Shown piece after piece: positions 1-9,900 of a DNA stretch of 64,000 nucleotides. Below the pieces are notes generated by a model that had not been told where the DNA came from, did no database searches, and saw only the letters and a list, made by a program, of their open reading frames with translations. Origin of the DNA: Anaeramoeba ignava (lineage: Eukaryota; Metamonada; Anaeramoebidae); NCBI GenBank assembly GCA_028826165.1, contig JAPDFW010000121.1, positions 1 to 64,000 of the forward strand. Reading direction: 5' to 3'. Every line of letters begins with the position of its first letter. Position 1 is the first letter of the stretch. A program made the position numbers and the translations under genes.

Positions 1-850
1 TAAATATAAAAATGGGAATAAATTTAATTTAATATTTAATTTATAAATTAATTTAAAAATATAATTTAATATTTAATTTTATTATTAAAATAATAATTTA
101 TTGTTTTAGATTTAAATATTTTATTATTTAAATATTTAACATATAAATATAAAAATGAAAATAGGTTTAATTTAATATTTAATTTATAAATTAATTTAAA
201 AATATAATTTAATATTTAATTTTATTATTAAAATATTATTTTAATGTTTTAAATTTAAATATTTTATTATTTAAATATTTAACATATAAATATAAAAATA
301 AGAATAGATTTAATTTAATATTTAATTAATAAATTAATTTAAAAATATAATTTAATATTTAATTCTATTATTAAAAATAATAATTTAATGTTTTAGATTT
401 AAATATTTTATTATTTAAATATTTAACATATAAATATAAAAATAAGAATAGATTTAATTTAATATTTAATTATAAATTAATTTAAAAATATAATTTAATA
501 TTTAATTTTATGTTTAAAATAATAATTTATTGTTTTAGATTTAAATATTTTATTATTTAAATATTTAACATATAAATATAAAAATAAGAATAGATTTAAT
601 TTAATATTTAATTTATAAATTAATTTAAAAATATAATTTAGTATTTAATTTTATGTTTGAAATAATAATTTATTGTTTTAGATTTAAATATTTTATTATT
701 TAAAATATTTAACATATAAATATAAAAAATAAGAATAGATTTAATTTAATATTTAATTTATAAATTAATTTAAAAATATAATTTAATATTTAATTTTATG
801 TTTAAAATAATAATTTATTGTTTTAGATTTAAATATTTTATTATTTAAAA
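1..850. repeat. 143-bp tandem array, about six copies
   Basis: The landmark AACATATAAATATAAAAAT recurs near 138, 281, 425, 567 and 711, giving a unit of 142-144 bp. The units are nearly identical and differ by a few substitutions and 1-2 base indels. The array starts before the window edge. The unit is almost entirely A/T and has no open frame of note. It has the length of a satellite monomer close to nucleosome size. Confidence 0.9.
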
Positions 851-1261
851 ATATTTTGAAAATTGATTTTTGAAATTAAAATTTTATCTTTTTTTTGAAT
901 TAAATTGAATTAATATTAATTTGAAAATTTGTTTTAAAATTTAAATTTATTAATAATTTTTAAATTCAAAAAAAAAATTAAATTAAAAATTAAATTAAAA
1001 TAATTTTCCTTTTTTTTTAATAATAAAAATTAATAAAAATAATAATAATTTATTAATAAATTAATTTAAAATAATAAATTAAAAAGAAAATTAAATTAAT
1101 TATTAATTTAAATTTATTCTTATTTTTTATATTTTTATTTATTTTCAAAATCCACTTTTTTTATTCATTTTTTTTTATTTAAATTTTTTTTTTTCATTTT
1201 TTTCCTTTTTTTTAAACAAAAAAACAAAAACAAAAAACAAAAACAAAACACAAAAAACAAA
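851..1261. promoter_or_regulatory. Upstream region of the first BTB-TLDc gene
   Basis: This is A/T-rich non-coding DNA. The final 120 bp are pyrimidine-rich and contain two TTCATTTTTTT-type motifs (around 1164 and 1193). They are followed by an A/C-rich leader of repeated CAAAAA up to the ATG. The same T-tract-with-CAT arrangement precedes most genes in the window, so it is probably the core promoter or initiator region. That role is inferred from recurrence only. Confidence 0.45.
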
Positions 1262-3046
1262 ATGGATAATAATAATAATAACCAAATTGAAAATGCAAAT
1301 CAAAATCAAAACCAAATTGAAAATGAAAATGAAATGAAAAATTTAGAAAAAAAAGTAACAAAAAATTTAATTAAAAATTATTCAAACCTTTTAAATGGAA
1401 ATTCATTTAAAGATTTTTCAATTTTTGTTGAGAATAAATCAAATCCTTTTGAAATTAAAGTTCATAAATCAATTTTATCTTCAAGATCTCCTTTTTTTAA
1501 TGAATCATTAAGGCAAGAATCTCTTTCTATTTCTTTAAATCAATTTAATAAAAAAGAAATGGAATCAATTTTGAGTTATATTTATTATGGGAATATTTCT
1601 TTTGAGAATCAAGAAAATCTTATTCAATTAATGGAAATTTCAATTTATTTTAAATTAAATTTATTGAAAGAAATTATTCAAAAAAAAATTTTAAATTCAA
1701 TTAATTATTCAAATTTTTTCCAATTTTTATTCCAAAATCGAAATTTAAATTCAAATGAAATTGAAATAAAATGTTTTGAATTAATAAATCAAAATTTTTC
1801 CCAAATTCAAAATAATGAAAATTTATTCAATTTAACTAAAGAAGAAATTATCAAATTTATTCAATTTAAACAAGAAAAAAAAGAAATTTTTCAATTTGAT
1901 TTTTTTCAATTTTTAAATAATTGGATTGAAAAAAGAGTTAATTCATTAAGATTAAGGAAATATAAACACAAAATGAATGCAAAGAAAAGATTATTTCATT
2001 CTTTTTTTTCATTATTTGATAAAGATTCAATTTCAAAACAAGATTTTGATAAATTAAAACAATTTGAGTTTTTTCTTCCAAATTCTTTTTTAATTCATTT
2101 TGAAAGAACTATTTTTCAAATTCAAGATCAAGAAAAAGAAACAAAAATCAAAGAGAAAGAAAAGGAGAATGAACAAATGAAAATTGAAATTGAAGAGAAA
2201 TGGAAGAAAGAAGTTGAAAAGAATCAAAAACAAAATCAACAAATGAAAATTGAAAATGAAGAGAAATGGAAGAAAGAAAAAAAAGAAATTGAAGAGAAAT
2301 GGAAGAAAGAAGTTGAAAAGAAAGATAAAGAATTTGAAAAGAAAGATAAAATTCTCAAACAAAAAGATGAAGAAATCCAAAATCTTAAATTATTAATTGA
2401 AAAAGAAAACCAAAATCAAAATCAAAAAGAAGAATCAAATCAAAATGACGAAGATGAAGATGAATATGAAAAGAAAATGCAAGAATTAAGAAAGAATTTT
2501 CCTCAATTTTCAGATTCAGAAATTATTAAAGATATTGAATATGTTAAGAAATTACAAGAATGGATAAATGATAATGGTTTTTTTTCTAAAATGAAAAAAG
2601 GATTTTCAGCAAAAAGAGATGGATTTTCTGGTAAAAATTGGCATAAAGCAGTTGATGGGAAAGGAAAAACATTAGTTATTATCAAAACAAAAGATAATTT
2701 TATTTTTGGAGGTTTTACTCAAGTTGGATTTAATGGAGATGTCAGATACATTAGAGACTCAAATGCATTTATTTTTTCATTAAGAAATGATAAAGGGGAT
2801 AGAATACCTGCAAAATTTACAATTAAAGAACCTCAACTTGCAATTTATTCTTATTCAATTTATGGTCCAATGTTTGGTGGAAGTGATTTTAATTTAAATT
2901 CTAATTTACAAGGTGGTTATTCAAATTTTGGTTATAATTATAATATACCTAATGGAATTACACAAGGAACAAATGAAGCTAAAAGTTATTTAGCTGGTTC
3001 TCGTGATAAATGGGTTGTTGATGAAGTTGAAACTTATTTCATTTAA
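1262..3046 (+). CDS. BTB-BACK-coiled-coil-TLDc protein
   Basis: This is an intronless 594-aa protein. After an Asn/Gln-rich leader, residues about 38-150 form a BTB/POZ domain (KDFSIFV...IKVHKSILSSRSPFF...ILSYIYYGNI), followed by a BACK-like helical region to about 290. Residues about 300-410 are a highly charged coiled coil containing repeated EEKWKKE units. Residues about 430-594 are a TLDc domain (LQEWINDNGFF, KGFSAKRDGFS, NFIFGGFTQVG, NAFIFSLRND). BTB-BACK proteins commonly act as Cullin-3 substrate adaptors. TLDc domains are linked to oxidative-stress resistance and V-ATPase regulation in animals. Cullin or V-ATPase binding here is inference. The start is the first ATG and follows the A/C-rich leader. 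Two further members lie at 43.7 and 46.4 kb. A minus-strand open frame across the coiled coil is only a shadow of the lysine-rich codons. Confidence 0.92.
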   Translation: MDNNNNNQIENANQNQNQIENENEMKNLEKKVTKNLIKNYSNLLNGNSFKDFSIFVENKSNPFEIKVHKSILSSRSPFFNESLRQESLSISLNQFNKKEMESILSYIYYGNISFENQENLIQLMEISIYFKLNLLKEIIQKKILNSINYSNFFQFLFQNRNLNSNEIEIKCFELINQNFSQIQNNENLFNLTKEEIIKFIQFKQEKKEIFQFDFFQFLNNWIEKRVNSLRLRKYKHKMNAKKRLFHSFFSLFDKDSISKQDFDKLKQFEFFLPNSFLIHFERTIFQIQDQEKETKIKEKEKENEQMKIEIEEKWKKEVEKNQKQNQQMKIENEEKWKKEKKEIEEKWKKEVEKKDKEFEKKDKILKQKDEEIQNLKLLIEKENQNQNQKEESNQNDEDEDEYEKKMQELRKNFPQFSDSEIIKDIEYVKKLQEWINDNGFFSKMKKGFSAKRDGFSGKNWHKAVDGKGKTLVIIKTKDNFIFGGFTQVGFNGDVRYIRDSNAFIFSLRNDKGDRIPAKFTIKEPQLAIYSYSIYGPMFGGSDFNLNSNLQGGYSNFGYNYNIPNGITQGTNEAKSYLAGSRDKWVVDEVETYFI

Positions 3047-4314
3047 AAATTAATTAATAATAAGAAAATCAAACTTTTTTTTTTTATTTTTTTTTTTCAA
3101 AATTTAATTCAATTTTAATTTACTTTTAATCAAATTAATTTCTTTAAATTAATAAATAAAAAACAAATTTAATTTTAAATAATTTAATTTTAATTTAAAA
3201 TATTTATTAAAAATTTAATTAATAAAAAATAATCCAAAAAAAAAAATAATAAATTTTAAAAAATTGAATATTTTTAATATAATAAATAAAAATAAAAATT
3301 GAAAATAGAAATTAATAATAATTAAATTTAAATTCATTAATTAAAATATTAAAATAAAAAAATCAAATAAAATTTATTATTAATTAATATTTAAATATTA
3401 ATAAATTATAATCAAAATCAAAAAAATAGAATAATTAGTAAATTATTTTTTTAGAAAGTTTATCTTATTCAATCATGTTAAATTCAATTTATTTAAAATT
3501 TTTAATTTTTAATTTTATTTTTAATATATTTTATTATAATTAAAATTGGAATAATAAATAATTAAAAATATTAATATAATAAATAAAAATATTATATTAA
3601 ATTAAAATAAAATCAATTTAAATTAAATTATTATTAAATATTATTAAAATTAAATATTTATCTTTATTAAAATATTTATTCCACTTTTTAATATATTTTA
3701 TTATAATTAAAATTAAAATAATAAATAATTAAAAATATTAATATAATAAATAAAAATATTATATTATATTGAATTAAAATAAATTTAAATTAAATTATTA
3801 TTAAATATTATTAAAATTAAATATTTATCTTTATTAAAATATTTATTCCACTTTTTAATATATTTTATTATAATTAAAATTGGAATAATAAATAATCCAA
3901 ATTATTAATATAATAAATAAAAATATTATTTTATATTGAATTAAAATAAATTTAAATTAAATTATTATTAAATATTATTAAAATTAATTATTTATCTTTA
4001 TTAAACTATTTCAATTTTTTTCTTCTAAATTTTATTAAATTATTGGGAATAATTTTATATTATTTTAAATAAAGAAATATTGACAAAATATATAAAATAT
4101 AATTAATTCTAAATTTAATTATTTAATATTCTTTATTCCATTTTTGAAATAAATTAATTAAAATATTTCAATTTTCTTTTCAAATTTATTAAATTATTGA
4201 GAATAATTTTATATTATTTTAAATAAATAAATATTAATAAAATATATAAAATATAATTAATTTTAAATTTAATTATTTAATATTCTTTATTCCATTTTTG
4301 AAATAAATTAATAA
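3047..4314. repeat. Intergenic A/T repeats, about 168-bp and 155-bp duplications
   Basis: No gene is visible here. Three copies of a roughly 168-bp unit lie between about 3520 and 4010, each containing TTTAATATATTTTATTATAA at 3520, 3688 and 3856. Two copies of a different unit of about 155 bp (landmark ATTG(G/A)GAATAATTTTATA near 4041 and 4195) follow up to about 4310, just before the BTB relic. Confidence 0.75.
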
Positions 4315-4677
4315 AAAGATTTTATAATTGAAAGAAAAGAAAAACAATATAAATTTCCTAAATTAATATTAATAATGAGAAGTGAATTATATCGAGGAAT
4401 GTTTTTATCTGTAACAGAAGATACTTCGAATAAAGTTACAGATTATAGTGAATTAAGTAATAAATCATTTGAAATATTTGAATATTGGATTTATTCAAAT
4501 CAAATTAAAGATGAAATTCAAATTACACAAGAAATAATTAATGAAATTCAAATTGGAATTGATTATTTTCAATTAAATCAAACAAATCCAAATTTATTTG
4601 ATTTATTAATTAACAAATTTAATAATCAAAATCAAAATCAAAAATTAAAAAACATTTTTTTGGTTTTTGATCTTTGA
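4315..4677 (+). pseudogene. BTB-domain fragment, 5'-truncated
   Basis: The open frame starts right after a stop at 4312-4314 and already reads as BTB core: KDFIIERKEKQYKFPKLILI, then RSELYRGMFLSVTEDTSN, then a helix ending YFQLNQTNP. The internal ATG at 4375 is therefore not a real start; the homology begins upstream of it. No start codon or T-rich promoter lies before the fragment. An AG at 4317-4318 could be a splice acceptor for an unseen first exon, but none is evident in the repeats upstream. The frame ends in FLVFDL and a TGA. Gene-like sequence (SLKFYYEKKRIWNEFSHFI) continues in another frame for about 30 residues, which suggests a frameshift. I favour a relic of a BTB gene. A divergent functional gene with an undetected exon is the alternative. 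Confidence 0.6.
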
Positions 4678-4892
4678 AGTTTTATTATGAAAAAAAAAGA
4701 ATTTGGAATGAATTTTCTCACTTCATTAATCAAAAATTCAAATCATTTCATTTCATCAAGAAATAAAAAGGAAAAGAAAAAAAATTTTTTTAACTTTTTC
4801 CAAATAAAAGAAAGAAAGAAAGAAAGAATAAAAAAAAAAGGAAAAAGAAAAAAAAAATTTTTTGGAAAGAAAGAAAGAAACATAATAAGAAC

Positions 4893-6073
4893 TTAACATA
4901 AAGATTCGAAAACTGGAAGTCTTTTTTGTTTGGGTTTAGGTTGTGCATTGGGATTAAATAATTCAAAAACATTTGAATTATAATTTGCTTGAATTCTGTG
5001 ATGCAAAAATCTACATCTTTTACCATAAGAACAAAATCCATTTGTATGAAATGATTGGCAAATTTGTGTTTTGTATTTTGGATGTCTTGGTACAAATCTA
5101 GTTTAAATATTAAATATTAAATATGTGGATTTTTTTGTAAATTTCATGTAATTAATAATTTTTATTAGAATTTTTTGTAAATTTCATGTAATTAATTATT
5201 TTTTTTTGGAAAGTTGATTAAGTAAATATTAAATATTAAATATGTGGATTTTTTTGTAAATTTCATGTAATTAATAATTTTTATTAGAATTTTTTGTAAA
5301 TTTCTTGTAATTAATTATTTTTTTTTGGAAAGTTGATTAAGTAAATATTAAATATTAAATTTAAAATCCAAATCAGCAACTTAAAAATATAATAATAGTA
5401 TTAATAATTATTAATAATATATTTTTTAGTAAATAAAATTTAAATAGATCAAAAATTATCTTAAACAAAAAAAAAATATTTTTTTTTTAAATAAAAATGA
5501 TCTGATCGAAAAAAATAAAAAATAAACAAAAAAGCGAAAAATTTAAATAAAAAAATTAAAATTAAAATTAAAAATAAAATATATAAATGACAACAAAGCA
5601 AAATCAAAATTAATAATAAAAAGAAATAAAAACCAAATAGCAAAATCAAATATAAATTACCTTAATTCAGAATAACCATGAGCAAATTGACACTTTTGAC
5701 CATATTTACAAAAACCATTTTCTTCCCAAGATTTACAAAGTTCAGTTTTATAAAGTGGAGATTTTTGCTTTGGAGGTTTTTTTGATTTTTGGGATTTGCT
5801 TCTATGAATTTTAGACGGAGAATTAGATACTTTCAATTGATCGTGAGAATGATTTTCTTGTTTAGATTGAATTGAAGGATTATCAATCATTTTAAATACT
5901 TCAGATGTTGAATTATTATAATGAATTTGATTCAAAGCTTCAGCAATTCCTGTTTTTCTTTTGATTGTTTGTTCTTGTTTTTTGAATTGTTGATTTGATT
6001 TTTGATTTTTCAAAAAATAATGATTTCCAAATAAAAATTTAGTTGTTTGATTTATTTGTAAATTTTGGGTCAT
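4893..6073 (-). CDS. Tandem CCCH zinc-finger protein, TTP/TIS11-like
   Basis: Two exons, 6073-5661 and 5097-4893, join in phase (GT-AG, phase 2) to give 205 aa. The N-terminal half is Lys/Ser-rich and disordered. The first finger, [21 protein letters not shown]...H, has C-x8-C-x5-C-x3-H spacing, and the second, [21 protein letters not shown]...H, has the same spacing. The (R/K)YKTE(L/I)C lead-in is diagnostic of the tristetraprolin/TIS11 family, which binds AU-rich elements in mRNA 3' ends and promotes deadenylation and decay. The intron falls exactly between the two fingers, just after SELR. The open frame seen across exon 2 in another frame is a shadow. In a genome this rich in A/T the basis of target selection is an open question. 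Upstream of the ATG lie T-rich blocks with a CAT motif near 6165-6210. Confidence 0.9.
5098..5660 (-). repeat. Intron with a tandem duplication of about 120 bp
   Basis: This is the single intron of the CCCH gene. Positions 5101-5220 and 5221-5341 are two near-identical copies that differ by about one base and a small junction. Each contains TTTTTTTGTAAATTTC twice, so there is also an internal half-repeat of about 55 bp. The remainder is A/T-rich without further structure. Confidence 0.85.
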
Positions 6074-6913
6074 TAAATTAAGTTAAAAAAAAAAATAATT
6101 TATAATAAATTTTTGATAATTTTAATTTTTGTAATTAATTATTTTTTTAGTTATTTTTGTGTAAAAAAATGAAGTGAGAAATGATCTTTTTTTTTTTTTT
6201 AATTTTTTTTCCTTTTCTTTTAAACTTCAATTTTTAAAAAAGAAATTTAAATTAAAATATTTATTTTTTAATTCGTGGCGAATCGATCATAAAAAAAATT
6301 CAATTTGATTGTTATTGAACATAATTTAGGATCATTTTTACTTTTTCCGATTTTTTTTTTTGCTTTTTTTTTAATTTAAATTTTGTTTTAATTTTTATTT
6401 CCTTTTTTTTTTAATTAATAATTATCAATTTTGTTTTATTAATTTGATTTAAAATTCCAAATTATTTTTAATTTTATTATCTAATCTAATATAAAATTAA
6501 TTTAAACAAAGAAAGCAATAAAATCGGAAGAAAAGCAAAAAAAAATTTTTAATTTAATCTTTAATTAAAATTATAAATCAATTTCTAAATAAAATTATAA
6601 ATCAATTTCTAAATCAAATTATAAATAAAATTATAAATTAAATTATAAATAAAATTATAAATAAAATTATAAATTAAATTATAAATAAAATTATAAATTA
6701 AATTATAAATAAAATTATAAATAAAATTATAAATTAAATTATAAATAAAATTATAAATAAAATTATAAATCAATTTCTAAATCAATTTCCAAATAAATTT
6801 CCAAATAAAATTAAATTGGAAAAAAAAGGAGAATTTCGTAAAATTGATTTTTTTTTTCATTTTTTTTTCATTTTTTTATTCTTTTTTTCATTTAATTTCT
6901 TCTTTTTTTTTTA
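6074..6913. promoter_or_regulatory. Divergent intergenic region with 12-bp A/T repeats and T-rich promoter
   Basis: This lies between the divergent CCCH (-) and armadillo (+) genes. Positions 6545-6800 hold irregular AAATTATAAATA repeats, the same family that fills the first intron of the next gene. Positions 6851-6895 hold three TTTTTCATTTTTT motifs just before the ATG. A short non-repeat patch, TTCGTGGCGAATCGATC, at about 6273-6290 stands out by its GC content. No open frame is convincing. Confidence 0.5.
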
Positions 6914-9900
6914 ATGGGAAATTCTTCTAAAACTCAATTAACTGAATCCGAAAGTGATTCATTAAAAATATTAAATGCAGCAAATAAAGGTAAATCCAAA
7001 AAGAAAAAGCAAAAAAAATTTTTTCAATCAAAAAAAAAAACCAAAATAAAATTACACTGACTAATAAATTAAATTATAAATTAAATTATAAAATAAATTA
7101 TAAATTAAATTATAAATTAATTATAAATTAAATTATAAATTAAATTATAAATTAAATAATAAATAAAATTATAAATTAAATTATAAATAAAATTGTAAAT
7201 TAAATTATAAATTAAATTATAAATTAAATTATAAATAAAATTATAAATAAAAATATAAATTAAAAATATAAATAAAAATATAAATAAAATAATAAATAAA
7301 ATTATAAATTAAATTATAAATAAAATTATAAATTAAATTATAAATTAAATTATAAATTAAATATTAAATAATAAATAAAATTATAAATAAAAATATATTT
7401 TAAATTAAATTATAAATTAAATTATAAATTAAATTTATAAAACTAAATTTATAAATAAAAAAAAAATAAAAATAAAAAATATAAATAAAAATATAAATAA
7501 AAATTATAAATTAAAAATTATAAATTAAATTATAAATAAAATTAAAAATAAAAATATAAATTAAAAATATAAATAAAATATAAATAAAAATAAATTAAAA
7601 TATAAATAAAAATATAAATAAAATTATAAATAAAATTATAAATAAAATTATAAATAAAATTATAAATTAAATTATAAATTAAATTATAAATTAAATTATA
7701 AATAAAATTATAAATAAAATAATAAATAAAATTATAAATAAAATTATAAATAAAAATTATAAATAAAAATTATAAATAAAATAAATAAAATTATAAATAA
7801 AATTATAAATTAAATTATAAATAAAATTATAAATAAAATTATAAATTAAATTATAAATAAAATTATAAATTAAAATTATAAATAAAATTATAAATAAAAT
7901 TATAAATTAAATTATAAATAAAATTATAAATTAAAATTATAAATTAAATTATAAATAAAAATATAAATAAAAATATAAATATAAATAAAATTATAAATAA
8001 AATTATAAATTAAATTATAAATAAAATTATAAATTAAATTATAAATTAAAATTATAAATAAAATTATAAATAAAATTATAAATAAAATTATAAATAAAAT
8101 TATAAATTAAATTAAATTATAAATAAAATTATAAATAAAATTATAAATTAAAATTATAAATTAAAATTATAAATAAAATTATAAATAAAATTATAAATAA
8201 AATTATAAATTAAATTATAAATAAAATTATAAATAAAATTATAAATTAAATTATAAATTAAATTATAAATAAAATTATAAATAAAAATTATAAATAAAAT
8301 TATAAATAAAATTATAAATAAAATTATAAATAAAATTATAAATAAAATTATAAATAAAATAATAAATAAAATTATAAATAAAAATTATAAATAAAATTAT
8401 AAATAAAAATAAACAAAATTATAAATAAAATAAAAACAAATTATAAATAAAATTATAAATAAAATTATAAATAAAATTATAAATAAAATAATAAATAAAA
8501 TTATAAATAAAATTATAAATTAAAATTATAAATAAAATTATAAATAAAATTATAAAATAAAATAATAAATTAAATTATAAATAAAATTATAAATTAAATT
8601 ATAAATAAAATTATAAATAAAATTATAAATAAAATTATAAATTAAATAATAAATTAAATTATAAATTAAATTATAAATAAAATTATAAATTAAATTATAA
8701 ATAAAATAATAAATAAAATTATAAATAAAATTATAAATAAAATTATAAATTAAATTATAAATAAAATTATAAAATTAAATTATAAAATAAAATTGTAAAT
8801 TAAATTATAAAATAAATTATAAATAAAATTATAAAATAAAAATTATAAATAAAATTATAAATTAAATAATAAATTAAATTATAAATAAAATTATAAATAA
8901 AATTATAAATAAAATTATAAATTAAAATTATAAATTAAATTATAAATAAAATTATAAATTAAATTATAAATAAAATTAAATAAAATAATAAATAAAATTA
9001 TAAATTAAATTATAAATAAAATTATAAATAAAATTATAAATTAAATTATAAATTAAATTATAAATAAAATTATAAATAAAATTATAAATTAAATTATAAA
9101 TAAAATTATAAATTAAATTATAAATAAAATTATAAATAAAAATATAAATTAAATAATAAATAAAATTATAAATAAAATTATAAATAAAATTATAGCTTCA
9201 TCAAAGAATTATTCAATTTTAATTCAATCCCTTCATCGAATAGCACATTCTTCACTTATTAATAAAGAAAAAATATGTACTAAAATAATAGTTGAAAATT
9301 GGGGAAACGGTAAAAAAAAGTTTAGTAAGAAAAAAAGAAAGAAATGATTAATTTTTTTGTATTTCAAACAGGATCAACTGAAATACCTGAAGATGTTACT
9401 GAACTCTTCTTTTGCACTGCAATAAAATTATTACAAAGCAATTCTAAAGCAATTCAAGAAAAAATTCTTAGAACTATTAATGCTTTGATTGGATTTAAAA
9501 ATAATGAAAGAATTCATTTATTTTCTAATATTCTTTCTAAAGAAAGTGTTATGCATCCTTTAGATAAATTATCTAAATCAAATTCCCAAAATATTATTAA
9601 TGAAATTGTTCGTTTGCTTTCAAATCTAGCAAATTTTGGTTTGTTTCTTGAAAAAATTATAAATTAAAATTCATTTATAAAATTAAAATTAAAATTAAAA
9701 TTAAAATTAAAATTCATTTATAAAATTAAAATTAAATTAAAAATCAAATTAAAATTAAAATTAAAATTAAAATTCATTTATAAAATTAAATTAAAATTAA
9801 AATTAAAATTAAAATTAAATTAAAATTTAAATTCATTTATTAAATTAAAATTAAATTAAAATTTAAATTCATTTATAAAATTAAAATTCATTTATAAAAT

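Noticed and set aside
4687-4896. 69-codon plus-strand frame rich in Lys
   Set aside because: It overlaps the 3' end of the CCCH gene and is an A-rich translation; its first part may be a relic of the BTB fragment in a wrong frame.
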